Positions 49,276 to 60,150 of a DNA stretch of 64,000 bases are shown here, one piece after another (position 1 is the stretch's first letter; every line of letters starts with the position of its first letter). The stretch covers positions 64,160,949 to 64,224,948 of the forward strand of contig NC_030383.2 of the NCBI RefSeq assembly GCF_001625215.2, given 5' to 3'. The stretch comes from Daucus carota subsp. sativus. Its lineage: Eukaryota > Streptophyta > Magnoliopsida > Apiales > Apiaceae. The notes under the pieces are model-generated. The model did no database searches. It had not been told where the DNA came from and saw nothing but the letters and a program-made list of their open reading frames with translations. A program made the translations under genes and the position numbers.

Positions 49276-52200
49276 ATGGACAGTGAAACGAACGGTTCCT
49301 CTTCCTCTTCGCAATCATCCTTCACCTCTTCTCGCCCCTCCTGGGACCACAGCCAACTCTCTTACTTATACGCCCAGCAACAGCAGATGCAGGACCAAGT
49401 CGATAGGCTTGCGGCCCAGTTGGCAGGGGATTACTATGGCGACCCTCCTCCGCCTATTTTTCCCCACGAACCCCATGGCTCGTACCACCCGGACTCCCCT
49501 CTGTACTATGCCGAACCGCCTCCGCCAGAAAGGCACTCTCGCCAAAATTCAAATTCTAGCCAGGAGAGACTCTGGCGCGAAGACTCAGGCTCCCCGAGAT
49601 CGCACGGTTCGGCGCGATCCAGAGGTGCAAGTAGAAGAGGCCCCTACGATAGGGAGCCTCAGCCCGAGGGGCGGGAACGGGTCCCCATGGCCGGACCCAG
49701 GTCTCGTTCTCCCGCTCGGTGGAGGTATGTCCCACCCCGAGACCACGTGCCTTACAACCCAGAAAGACCCGTGATCGTCCCGGATGACCTGGCCACCCGA
49801 ATAGCCCGACTGGAGGGGGCCCTGGCAGCACCTGCCACGTTGCCCACCGGAAACGTTTCCCCGTTTTCCGAAGCCTTGGAGGCAGCCCCGGTAAACCCCG
49901 GAGTAAAGATCACCGGGCTAGAGTCTTACGATGGCACTTCTGATCCCAACGACCATCTGAGCTACTATGAGAATTTGATGGTCTGCCATAGATACAATGA
50001 CATCACCTGCTGCCGCCTGTTTGTCTCCACTTTCAAGGCTTACGCCAGGACTTGGTTTTCTTGTCTGCCCCCACGGAGCCTCCATTCCTGGGGAGAGTTT
50101 AAGGCTACGTTCCTGGCGAAATTCCGAATAAATATCCCCCAGGCAGTGCATACAGTATCTCTTGAGAACGTGAAACAAACTCGAGGCGAGTCGTTGCGTA
50201 GCTACATCGAAAGATTCAAAACAGCCGCCTCCAAAGTCCGCGATCTCCGCCCTGTTATCGCTGTGGACTCATTTATCCGGAACATGAGCTACGAAGAATG
50301 TAAGGAGTGTTGCAAGGAACTGTGCAATAGGGAACCTACGGACCTTTATGAAGCTTACAGTATTGCCTCCTCATACATAGCCACAGATGAGAGGATTCGG
50401 GCATATTATCCCAGTTCGCGGGGAGAAGCTTCCGGATCACAGCAAAAAACCTTGGTGGTCGAGGAAATGGAAGATTTCCGAGGGAGGAGTCAAGGAAATT
50501 TCCCCCAAGACCGCAGGGCTCCCCTTCGCCCTACGAGGGAAGAACCAAATTTCACCCCCCTAGTGAAGAACCCCTCCACTATCTTGGAAGAGATACGAAG
50601 GAAAGAATTTTTCCGAGCTCCACAGCCTATGAGGACCCCTTCAGACAAGAGGGACCAGTCTAGATACTGCCAATATCATGCCAGTGTGGGACACCACACT
50701 GATCAGTGCATATCTTTGAAGCACTTTCTGGAGTCCCTGGTCAAAAAGAACTTGATGGGAGATTATCTGCAGCACCCCCGGATCGAGCCAGCTGTTCCCG
50801 GCCCTCAACTAGCCTTAGGGGCACCCCCGAGGCATATAGTCAATATGATAGCGGGAGGAGATTTCCCTGTGGGAAGCCTCGTACAAGTGCTGCATGTCGA
50901 CAGAGCTGCTCCTGCCTTTCGGTTCCCTAACATCCCCATCACGTTTACTGACGAAGATTTTCCCCCAGGGGACGAGTGTTGCTCTGGGCCCCTTACGGTC
51001 CAACTAGACATCTCGGGGCAAGATGTAAAGAAAGTGCTCATAGACAATGGATCCTCCGCAGACATCATCTTCCGACATACCCTACGGAGAATGATTCTGG
51101 AAAATCGTATTGAAGAAAGGAATGCGCAAGATCTCCGAGGCCCTCTCTACGGTTTTGGGAATAATGCTGTGCCAATACAAGGGATCATTGAGCTGCCCAC
51201 AATCTTTGGGACTTATCCAAGAGAGATAACCGCTCTCGTCAGATACTATATCATAGATATTGCATCATCTTACAACGTGATCATCGGCCGCCCTACGTTA
51301 TTCTACCTTGGGGCAATCATTTCTGCCCCGCACATGAAGGTCAAGTTCCCTACAGGGGAAGGTCCTGGGGAGCTGGTTTCGGACCGATGGGCATCAAGGT
51401 CCTGCTACTCTGCCTCCATAAGCTTGGCTCAGACCCACCCCAAGAAAAGGAAGAATTACGGAGAACCTAAGCGGGACCCCGGCCTCAGAAATAGCCCGAA
51501 GGACGCCCGCACCAGTACAGATAAGATTTTCGTAATTGATGGCTTCCCTGAGAACCTCTTTGAAACGGGAAGCCGAGGCCGATGGGATCGGGTAATCAAA
51601 GCCGCCCCTGGAGAACCCACTGAAGCCATACCATTACTAAGCGAGGATTCCTCTAAAGTGGTCCTAGTAGGCTCTCTATTGGGGGAACCCCTCAAATCGA
51701 GGCTAGTGGAATTGCTGAAAGACTACCGTGATGTGTTTGCCTGGGGGCCTGAAGATATGCCTGGGTTAGATGAGGAAATAGCCCTACATCATTTACACAT
51801 CCGACCGGACTGCAAGCCTGTCATCCAAAAGAGAAGGAACTTTGCGCCCGAAAGACAGGAAGCTATTGAATCTGAAATCAGTAAGCTCTTGAAAGCCCAG
51901 TTCATCTACGAGATCCAGTTCCCGGAGTGGATAGCTAATGTTGTGTTGGTTAAAAAGTCTACGGGGAAGTGGAGAGTCTGCATCGACTACACCGACCTGA
52001 ATAAGGCTACCCCTAAGGACTATTATCCCCTCCCAGTGGTGGACCAGCTCATAGATGCTACAGCCGGATGCAGCTTGTTCAGCTTCTTAGATGCGTTCTC
52101 TGGCTACAACCAAATAAAGTTAGCTAAAGAGGACCAGCCTAAGACTTCTTTCATCACCCACCGAGCTGTCTACGCCTACAGAGTAGTCCCAATGGGGCTA

Positions 52201-54861
52201 ATGAACGCTGGAGCTACCTATCAAAGGGCCATGAATAAAATATTTGCCCCCCAAATCGGAAGGAATTTAGAGGTCTATGTGGATGATGTGATTGTGAAAT
52301 CCCGGGAGAAAGAAAGTCATCTTGACGACCTGCAAGAAACCCTGGAGAATCTGAGGGCTTCTAAGCTTAAGCTGAACCCGTTAAAATGTACCTTTGGGGT
52401 AGCCAGTGGGAAGTTTTTAGGGCATTTTGTCAGCAAAAAGGGGGTCGAGGTTAATCCAGACAAGGCTGAGGCTGTTTTGAGGATGACGCCTCCGGCCACG
52501 ACCAAGCAGATCCAATCTTTGAATGGCTGCCTCACCTCCCTCCGCCGCTTCATTTCCAAATTAGCCGAAAGAAGCCTCCCTTTCTTCGAAGCTCTAAAGG
52601 GTGTGAACAAGAACGGAGTTATCAGTTGGACACCCAGGTGTCAAGAAGCATTTGAGTCGCTGAAATCGTACCTTGTCTCTCCGCCTGTTCTGTCCCAACC
52701 TCTTACGGGGGAACCTCTCTTGTTGTACCTTGCAGTAGCCGAGGAAGCCGTGAGCGCCTGTTTGATAAGAGAAGACGGGGAAAAACAATTACCGGTCTAC
52801 TACGTAAGCCATGTACTAAGGGGACCCGAGGTTCGATACTCAGTAACTGAAAAGGTCGCCTACTCCCTGCTATTGGCCAGTCGGAAGCTTAGACCTTATT
52901 TCCAAGGTCATGATATACGGGTTCAGACAAATTACCCCCTTCGGGCGATTCTCAGGAAACCCGATCTCTCGGGACGCATGGCGAAGTGGGCCATCGAGCT
53001 TAGCCAGTACAACGTTCAATTCCAGCCTCGAACCGCCATCAAAGGGCAAGCCCTTGCTGATTTCCTGATAGAATGCTACTCTGAGGAAGGCCAGATAAGT
53101 TCCGATGATAACCTTCCGGTCCTTCAAGATATCCCTCCCCCTTGGGTTCTATTTGTGGATGGCTCCTCTACCTCGGAGAACAGTGGGGCAGGAGTGGCCC
53201 TCACAAGCCCCGAAGGCTTCCTCATCCAACAATCCATCTACTTTACTTTCAAAACTACAAACAATTGCGCCGAGTATGAGGCCCTACTAGCCGGCCTCAG
53301 ACTAGCAAAAACCCTCCAAGTTGTCCATTTGAAGGCTTACAGTGACTCCCAGTTGATAGTGAATCAGGTCTTGGGTAACTACTCCACTAAAGCCCCCCTT
53401 CTAGCCAAATACTTAGAGGAAGTCCGAAGCCTGCTGTTACATTTCAAAATAGCTTCCCTGGAAGGCATCCCACGGATCGAGAACACCACTGCCGACACAT
53501 TGGCTCGGATGGCCACAGGGACCGAAGCTTCCCTTGAAACAGCAATCTACCGGACTTGTCTCTCCTCCCCCTCAGTAAAACTCCCGTCAGAGGAAGATGA
53601 ATCTTTTGCGATAGATGCTTACGGACCTAACTGGATGACCGCATTATGCCATTACCTTTCTACCGGAGTTCCCCCCGAAGACCGGAAGTCTGCCCAGTCC
53701 TTGAGAACCAAGGCTGCTCATTACACCTTGATTGATGGGGAATTATATCGGAGGTCTTTCTCGGCTCCCTTACTCAAGTGTGTTGATATCCCGGAAGCAG
53801 AGTACTGTATGATGGAAATACATGAAGGGATCTGCGGGAGCCATTCTTCGGGAGAGGCTTTAGCCCACAAGGTCTTAAGATATGGGTATTATTGGCCCAC
53901 CCTCAGGCAAGACTGCATGAATTATGTCAAGAACTGCCTTCAATGCCAGCTTCATTCCCCTGTGCCGAGGTTGCCGCCAACTCTACCTTCCTCCATCTTG
54001 TCTCCAATCCCCTTTGACACATGGGGACTCGATATTGTAGGACCTCTCCCTAGAGCTAAAGGGGCCCTCCGGTTTCTTATAGTGGCAGTAGATTATATGA
54101 CAAAGTGGGTGGAAGCGAAGGCTGTGGCCCACATCACCGCCACGACCTGCAGAAGATTCTTTCACGATATGGTCCTGACTCGCTTCGGGATTCCCCGGGT
54201 CCTGATCACCGACAATGGAAAACAGTTTATAGACGCTGGTTTTGAAGACTACCTCACCTCATACAATATACAACACAAGAGGTCTTCAGTAGCTTACCCA
54301 CAGTCCAACGGCCAGGTCGAGGTTACCAACCGCAGCCTCCTGAGGATCCTGAAGAAAAATCTTGAAGACAGCAAGAGCTTGTGGGCAGAAGAACTCCCCA
54401 ACATTCTTTGGGCCTACCGAACCGATGCCAGGAAACCCACAGGTGAAAGTCCCTTTCGCCTCACATACGGGACCGAAGCCTTGATTCCCGTGGAGCTGGG
54501 CCAACCGTCCCTCCGAGTATCGCACTATGAACCCGGGAGCAACGAGGCCGGCTTGAGGGCGAACTTGGACTTCCTTGAGGAGATAAGGGAGAATGCAGTG
54601 GTCCGAATGGCCCAATACAAGCAAAAAACCGCCAAGTATTTCGGAAAAATCAGCCCTAGGAGTTTCCTACCAGGAGATCAAGTGCTCAGGTCTTCGGCGG
54701 CTTCTAACCCATCTCACAATAAAAAACTGGACCCGTCGTGGGAAGGCCCCTATCTCATACATCACAGCACTCGCCCTGGCTCCTACCACCTAACGGATCT
54801 CCTGGGAGAGCCGATACCGAATACCTGGCACGCCACCCACCTAAAGCAGTATTTCCCATAA
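49276..54861 (+). CDS. Retrotransposon gag-pol polyprotein
   Basis: One uninterrupted frame of 1,861 residues. The N-terminus is Ser/Gln/Pro-rich. A retrotransposon-gag domain lies at about 215-355 (SYDGTSDPNDHLSYYENLM). A Cys/His motif at about 462-478 (YCQYHASVGHHTDQC) takes the place of a zinc knuckle. Protease follows at about 560-680 with VLIDNGSSADIIF near 587. Reverse transcriptase spans about 860-1060, with YVDD at about 1000. The first RNase H is at about 1140-1260 and a second at about 1288-1420 (WVLFVDGSS). Integrase has an HHCC finger at about 1514-1558 and D1586, D1646 and E1682, a D,D-35-E spacing. The end carries a GPY-type motif (WEGPYLI) and no chromodomain. The two RNase H domains define the Tat lineage. 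gag and pol share one frame, so separation must rely on the protease. All catalytic motifs seen are intact. Confidence 0.97.
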   Translation: MDSETNGSSSSSQSSFTSSRPSWDHSQLSYLYAQQQQMQDQVDRLAAQLAGDYYGDPPPPIFPHEPHGSYHPDSPLYYAEPPPPERHSRQNSNSSQERLWREDSGSPRSHGSARSRGASRRGPYDREPQPEGRERVPMAGPRSRSPARWRYVPPRDHVPYNPERPVIVPDDLATRIARLEGALAAPATLPTGNVSPFSEALEAAPVNPGVKITGLESYDGTSDPNDHLSYYENLMVCHRYNDITCCRLFVSTFKAYARTWFSCLPPRSLHSWGEFKATFLAKFRINIPQAVHTVSLENVKQTRGESLRSYIERFKTAASKVRDLRPVIAVDSFIRNMSYEECKECCKELCNREPTDLYEAYSIASSYIATDERIRAYYPSSRGEASGSQQKTLVVEEMEDFRGRSQGNFPQDRRAPLRPTREEPNFTPLVKNPSTILEEIRRKEFFRAPQPMRTPSDKRDQSRYCQYHASVGHHTDQCISLKHFLESLVKKNLMGDYLQHPRIEPAVPGPQLALGAPPRHIVNMIAGGDFPVGSLVQVLHVDRAAPAFRFPNIPITFTDEDFPPGDECCSGPLTVQLDISGQDVKKVLIDNGSSADIIFRHTLRRMILENRIEERNAQDLRGPLYGFGNNAVPIQGIIELPTIFGTYPREITALVRYYIIDIASSYNVIIGRPTLFYLGAIISAPHMKVKFPTGEGPGELVSDRWASRSCYSASISLAQTHPKKRKNYGEPKRDPGLRNSPKDARTSTDKIFVIDGFPENLFETGSRGRWDRVIKAAPGEPTEAIPLLSEDSSKVVLVGSLLGEPLKSRLVELLKDYRDVFAWGPEDMPGLDEEIALHHLHIRPDCKPVIQKRRNFAPERQEAIESEISKLLKAQFIYEIQFPEWIANVVLVKKSTGKWRVCIDYTDLNKATPKDYYPLPVVDQLIDATAGCSLFSFLDAFSGYNQIKLAKEDQPKTSFITHRAVYAYRVVPMGLMNAGATYQRAMNKIFAPQIGRNLEVYVDDVIVKSREKESHLDDLQETLENLRASKLKLNPLKCTFGVASGKFLGHFVSKKGVEVNPDKAEAVLRMTPPATTKQIQSLNGCLTSLRRFISKLAERSLPFFEALKGVNKNGVISWTPRCQEAFESLKSYLVSPPVLSQPLTGEPLLLYLAVAEEAVSACLIREDGEKQLPVYYVSHVLRGPEVRYSVTEKVAYSLLLASRKLRPYFQGHDIRVQTNYPLRAILRKPDLSGRMAKWAIELSQYNVQFQPRTAIKGQALADFLIECYSEEGQISSDDNLPVLQDIPPPWVLFVDGSSTSENSGAGVALTSPEGFLIQQSIYFTFKTTNNCAEYEALLAGLRLAKTLQVVHLKAYSDSQLIVNQVLGNYSTKAPLLAKYLEEVRSLLLHFKIASLEGIPRIENTTADTLARMATGTEASLETAIYRTCLSSPSVKLPSEEDESFAIDAYGPNWMTALCHYLSTGVPPEDRKSAQSLRTKAAHYTLIDGELYRRSFSAPLLKCVDIPEAEYCMMEIHEGICGSHSSGEALAHKVLRYGYYWPTLRQDCMNYVKNCLQCQLHSPVPRLPPTLPSSILSPIPFDTWGLDIVGPLPRAKGALRFLIVAVDYMTKWVEAKAVAHITATTCRRFFHDMVLTRFGIPRVLITDNGKQFIDAGFEDYLTSYNIQHKRSSVAYPQSNGQVEVTNRSLLRILKKNLEDSKSLWAEELPNILWAYRTDARKPTGESPFRLTYGTEALIPVELGQPSLRVSHYEPGSNEAGLRANLDFLEEIRENAVVRMAQYKQKTAKYFGKISPRSFLPGDQVLRSSAASNPSHNKKLDPSWEGPYLIHHSTRPGSYHLTDLLGEPIPNTWHATHLKQYFP

Positions 54862-55015
54862 GAAACCTAAGGCATGGTGTTCCTTAATGTATGTTTTCTT
54901 CGATGTATTAATTTCCCTTGGTCTGTAAACATGTTAACGACCTTATGTATGTATATACAGCTTCCTATGTTCCAATTTCCCCCTTTTTTCCTTCGTAAAG
55001 ATGTTTTCTTTTAGA
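54862..55015. other. Spacer after pol
   Basis: Short non-coding T-rich spacer between the pol stop codon and the tandem array. Confidence 0.6.
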
Positions 55016-55358
55016 AACACTCTTTCCTACGCCAATATATGTAGCCTCAGGGCTACGGCTACGGAACACTCTTTCCTACGCCCATATGTGTAGCCTCAGG
55101 GCTACGGCTACGGAACACTCTTTCCTACGCCAATATATGTAGCCTCAGGGCTACGGCTACGGAACACTCTTTCCTACGCCAATATATGTAGCCTCAGGGC
55201 TACGGCTACGGAACACTCTTTCCTACGCCAATATATGTAGCCTCAGGGCTACGGCTACGGAACACTCTTTCCTACGCCAATATATGTAGCCTAAGGGCTA
55301 CGGCTTCGGGACACCCTTTCCTACGCCCATATGTGTAGCCTCAGGGCTACGGCTACGG
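55016..55358. repeat. Seven-copy 49-bp tandem array inside the retrotransposon
   Basis: Seven head-to-tail units of exactly 49 bp, starting AACACTCTTTCCTACGCC and ending GGGCTACGGCTACGG. Several units are identical and the others differ by a few bases (for example CCCATATGTG for CCAATATATG in units 2 and 7). Each unit holds the hairpin GTAGCCTCAGGGCTAC. An array after pol matches the arrangement for which Retand elements were named. Confidence 0.95.
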
Positions 55359-55761
55359 AACACGCTTGATATTGTATAAATGCCACCATAAACTCGTATG
55401 TTCTTCCTTTATTGCATGAATCTCCATAAATCCCGCCCCGGGTCTAACATCCTCACTTTGAAAGCAAACTATATTTAGACCTAGCACGATAAAAAGAGAC
55501 GAAGACAAGCAATAGAAAAACATGATAGACACTTGCACAGAACGCACTTATATCAAAAACATACATAATCGTAATTATGCCGATAGACATACGCCCTAGC
55601 TAAGAACAACGCACATTGATACAAGCATGCATGGGAAGGATAATTGATAAGAACACACTAGCTTCACAAAAGCTTTTAATACGCTCCCAAAAGGGAGAAT
55701 GTCTCAATACTGTAAAGATATTTGATACTTTAACCAAAGAAAACGAAACCACATGATTGTT
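55359..55761. other. Non-coding segment between the array and the small antisense gene
   Basis: No reading frame of note; probably includes the 3' UTR of the antisense gene ending at 55,762. Confidence 0.5.
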
Positions 55762-56061
55762 TCAATATTCAGGCCCAACACCAAGGTCCCGACGAAGGCT
55801 GTCGTTATCTTCCCAGGCCTCATGAACGGCCTCCTCTAGTTCTTCCACGCGGACCTCCAAGTCTATGATTCGCTCCCTCTGTTGACGAATCTTCTCCTTC
55901 CGCTTCGCCAATTTCTCTACCAAATCTTTGCATAACAGCTCTTTCACGATCTTCAAGACACCGCCTGGAGTTTCGACCATCATCTGCCCTACTATCGCCT
56001 CAGCCTCGATCCTGTCCGGGTGTTTTGTCTTTGATTGAGTCTCTCCAGAACCGCTAGCCAT
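55762..56061 (-). CDS. Small antisense coiled-coil protein of the retrotransposon
   Basis: A minus-strand frame of 99 residues starting MASGSGETQSKTKHPDR. The middle and end form a charged heptad-rich coiled coil (LVEKLAKRKEKIRQQRERII, LEVRVEELEEAVHEAWEDND). Upstream on the same strand, a donor AG|GTAACT at about 56,161 and an acceptor GACGCAG| at about 56,073 suggest a leader intron, and TATAAAA lies at 56,254-56,248. A promoter, leader intron and ORF arranged in order suggest a real transcription unit antisense to the element. No family is recognised; similar short coiled-coil ORFs may occur in related Tat elements. Function unknown. Confidence 0.65.
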   Translation of the reverse strand: MASGSGETQSKTKHPDRIEAEAIVGQMMVETPGGVLKIVKELLCKDLVEKLAKRKEKIRQQRERIIDLEVRVEELEEAVHEAWEDNDSLRRDLGVGPEY

Positions 56062-56247
56062 GACACCTGCGTCATGATTATAGGATTAACGTAATATGAC
56101 AAAGCCAATGAATGATTTGAAATTAGAAAAAGCTTCAACTAAGAAAGAAAACGTGAAGTTACCTGACGAGGGGCTGTTAATCCAAAAAAGAGAGTGAAGA
56201 AGTTTAAACCTGAAACTGATAAAGAAATGGTTTTATTACCTCTCTCC

Positions 56248-56254
56248 TTTTATA
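56248..56254 (-). promoter_or_regulatory. TATA box of the small antisense gene
   Basis: TATAAAA on the minus strand, followed by a GGAGAGAGG purine run, about 190 bp before the ATG at 56,061 when the predicted leader intron is counted. Confidence 0.5.
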
Positions 56255-56595
56255 AGGAAAACCCTTGAAATCAATCGGGTATCTCAAGGGATGGAACCTT
56301 TCGCATACCAAAAAGAAACAAACAGTCGCATTTAATGTTTTGCTCAGATTAAATAAAAGTCAGCAACACTTTCCAAGTAGCTATTTTTCCAGCAACAAGT
56401 TATAATTAAATAGTCTGACAAAAACCATAAATCTAAGGACTGAAACAAACATTGAAACAAGGTCATCACGAATCCGATGGACAATGAACAAATACATATT
56501 AAAAGCATTCCAAAAGTCTACTACTGGGAGATAAACAGTTCCGCTCCTACGAGCGTACAAAGAAGCCTTGCGGAGTATACTTCGGGAATCCCCTC

Positions 56596-59465
56596 TTACG
56601 GGATAACGGAGTCCCCTTCCTGCAGGTCAGCTGGTTGCTCCTCGACCCCTTGTCGAACCGTTGAACCCTTGTCCTCCTCCGGCTTACGGGTAGATATGTC
56701 TCCCTGGTCTGCCCCAACTCCGCTATCCCTTACTGTTCCTCCCGCGTCCCGACCCTCCGCGCTCTTCAACAGATTCTCCTCACCCACTGTAGACACCGGC
56801 AACGGCCCTTCGGCATCAACCCCTTCGGGTTCTGGCTCATACCCTTCCAGGTGAAGGTCCTGAAATTTCTCCACCGAATGCTTCTCCAAGTCTACCACGT
56901 TTCCGGCGCCTATAAAATCCAAACAATCCTGAAAGCCGACCGCATGAAAGGAACCCGCCCCGGCGGCTATCTCATCCTTAAACTCTTGTGATTCTTTATA
57001 CTTCTCCACACAGTCCCGGTAGGTAATATTGGCCTCTCTCTCTGTCTTCTCCAGAATCTCGTTGACTTTCTTCAATTCAGCCTCCTCTTTTTGGAGTTCC
57101 TGATCCTTCTTGGCCAACATAACATTCATTCTTTCAACCTCAATCCGCAGGCTTTCTGACATCCCTTGCTCCACCTCGAGATCTTCTTTAGCCTTCGACA
57201 AATCACTCCCATATTGCTCTAACTTCTCATTACTTTTCCTCAGTTCCTCCTGCAACCTCTCCGTTTCCTTCCTTGTTTCCCCCAACGCCGTCTCAGCTTT
57301 CCTCCTATCGGCCTTCTCTTTATCTCGACCCTGACGCTCCGTCTTGGCTTGGAGCATATTCCTCTTGGTCCTTTCCACCAGACCCATAACCCTAGTCCCT
57401 AACTGAAGAAAGAGAAAAAAAAAAAAGGAAAGACAACAAAGCAAACGTTACCAAATATATTCGGATACGACAAAGGCCGATGATTAAAGAATTACAAGTA
57501 CCTGACCAAGGACTTCTTGGACAGCGTTCAGAAGTTTGTCATCATCCTCCGCAGCCAACCGCTCCTTGTCTGGAGATAAAGAGAAGATATTCAACGCCTC
57601 CAAAGGAGCTCGTCCCTCGGAAGGATCCCCCAGCCATCCCCTTCCGGCTTGAAACTGTGTCAAAGAGTACCCTACGGTCCCAGTAGCCGGAGGAGCAGAG
57701 CCGTAAGGAACTAGCCCCGAGCCGGATGAGACGAAACCTCCAATTTCCGTAGGAACACCTCTTGTCCTCACAATTTCCTTAGGAAGATCCGCCTCTTTCT
57801 CCTCGTCAGATGAGTTTTCTATGACCTGAACCGGAAGCTTCTCCATCCTCCTCACCCTCTTGGGAGCCTTTTCCTCACTCCCTTTCTCGGCCGCACGCTT
57901 CTGAACCTTTTGTGCTGAAATCACCTCCGGATTAGGGGCAATTGTAACCGCCTCCCCCTTCGCCGAGCCCGTGGAAGCCGCAAGAGTCCCACTAACATCG
58001 TCACCCTCTTTCTTCTTCGGGGCCCGGGTCCTGGCCAGGTAAAGAGCCCTTGACTTATCAATGTTCATTATGGGGACGTTCTTCAACAACACTGCAAAAA
58101 CCAACAAGAGTAACCCACAGGTTAGGACTCTCACAAAAGGGATGAATGCATATATGTACAGGAAAGACACAGAGAAGCCTAGATAAGCTAAGGGCTTGCA
58201 AACTATAAACAGTTCTTACAATTATGGTTGAGTAAAAAGGAAACATTTCTAAAATGCGCCTCGTTCCATAACCCCTTCAACGCCTCCCCAACGAACAGGG
58301 TCGCTTTCTCCACCTCATGCTTCTTAATCTCTTCGTGTCTTTTCACAATCCCGGTGGTCACATCCGCATTTCGATACCAAGGCAAATACCCCAAGTCTCC
58401 CCCTCTAAACATCAGAAATTCAGGATGCCATCCTTTGTTACTAGACGGACCCTCTACCAAGACCCCTCCTAATGGTCGTCCCATCCAATGCAACTCGAAC
58501 AAAGGCTTGTGGCCCCTCGACGCCTGGAGTTGGTGAAGCGCCCAAAAAAGACTCAGTGTAGGCTCCAGCTTCAAATCTGTGCACCTGGCAATGAAGGCAC
58601 AAATCTTTCTGATAGAGTTCGGTCCCAATTGGCCCAATCCTATCTTCATATCCGACAACAACGTATGGATGAACCTATGCAGGGGCAACCGCAGGCCTGC
58701 ACGAAAATGTTCTAAGGGAATCCCCACCCAAAGGTCGTCCCCCCTATGATAGACCATCTCTCCTTCTCTAGGCATCCTTACCTCGTACTCCTCCGGGATT
58801 TGAAAGGCCTGTTTCACCACGTCTAAGTACTCCAACCTGAACTCGCATGGTTTGTTGATATACTCCAACTCCCCCAGCTGATTGCTCAGGAGAGCATCAG
58901 AAATCCTCGCCCCCCCTGGCTCACGGGAACATTCTTCCCCGTAAGTTTTAAAATAGTCTTCCCTGCGGGTATCCGGAGGAGACATCACAAACTTCTCAGG
59001 AATATCAAGCCAACCTTTGGCCGACCCTATGCAACTTCTCGTGGGGACTCGAAGCTTCTTTTTCTTCCCCCCTTGTCCCTGTTCCACCACCTCCTTCTTC
59101 TGTATCTTCTTACCACTCGTACTACCCCCCAATATCTTCTTTCCCTCCACCTTTTTGCCACTTGTGGCCTTTTCTTTTCTTGTCGAGCCCGTCTCTTTCG
59201 AAACCGGCTTCTTCCCTCTCAAAATCCGTATTGATAGGGGGACGTCAGAATCCCCCTCAGAAGGAGGAGGGCTCCTTGTACTGTGAACTTTTCTGGATGA
59301 TGACCCGGCCACGCCCCCCTCGAAAGAAGAAACTTCCTTATTATTGCTGTCACTACCCTCACTAGAATCGACCCCCACGTCTGGAGAATCAGATAAAAAC
59401 CGGTTTTCTGAATCCGAAGGGCTCTCGCCCCCCTCTGACACATCTCGTCCTCTTCGTTTACCCAT
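56596..59465 (-). CDS. Large spliced antisense gene of the retrotransposon (gypsy-type transposon protein)
   Basis: Coding exons 59465-58220, 58091-57502 and 57402-56596 join in frame through GT-AG introns to give about 880 residues. The start (MGKRRGRDVSEGGESPSDS) is favoured because an acceptor (GACAG|AGATGG) lies directly before it, paired with a leader donor (ACAG|GTATGC) at about 59,796. The N-terminus is Ser- and Lys-rich. A conserved domain at about 230-370 (HFRAGLRLPLHRFIHTLL, GLGQLGPNSIRKICAFI, FWALHQL) resembles the 'putative gypsy-type transposon' family (recalled as PF04195) found antisense in Tat-lineage elements. Exon 2 has a basic stretch (KAPKRVRRMEKLP). Exon 3 is a long coiled coil (about 620-770) followed by an acidic tail. 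Its role is unknown. No frame is broken. Confidence 0.8.
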
Positions 59466-60140
59466 CTCTGTCAAATAACAATAAAGGGCGGTTAGGGCTG
59501 CAACCCGTCTCGACCTCGCCAAAATCCCAAGTTAACCCATTAATTCCATTTACTCAACAATCAACATATCTTTGTAACCCTAATCCTCTGTTTCTCCCCC
59601 AAATCGAGTTACAATGAGAACAATCTAACAAAAACCCCCACTCCTAACCCGATCCCCAAACCAGCCAAAAGGTCGAGCCCCGTATACACACGAACATATG
59701 AACGAGATAAAGCAAACTACCAGAAATACTCAAACAATGGTTCCATCCACGAAAGAACTGGAACATAAAGAAACATGTAAAGGAGACAACGCATACCTGT
59801 GAACAACGACGGCAAGAACTTCGGTTGGTGCCCTGGAGAGATCTCCGCTTTTCTCCTCCACTCGTCCTAACTCCAGAGAAAGCCGCTATTGAGAGAAAAA
59901 TGGAGTAAGAAAAAACTAATGTGTACTCTTATACATACATATAAATCATTAAAGCCTAATTAGTAGGCACAACTTTTGATAAACCACCCATGATGACTGT
60001 TGAAGTGGGGCCCGCCACTACAGAGAAACAAAACTGCCGCTTCCCCTTCTGTTTTTGAACTCAGAACAATATACAAAAAGAAAAAGGAAAAATAGGGTAT
60101 TTCGGACGCCTCAGGACCCTAAAGGGTCGCCTCCCCATCC

Positions 60141-60150
60141 GAGGGGCATC
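60141..60150 (+). promoter_or_regulatory. Possible polypurine tract
   Basis: GAGGGGCATC directly abuts the 3' LTR. It is a short purine run and a weaker tract than usual, but position is right for plus-strand priming. Confidence 0.35.

Noticed and set aside
49556..54624. Many minus-strand ORFs opposite gag-pol
   Set aside because: GC-rich shadows of a well-supported coding frame; none has recognisable domains.
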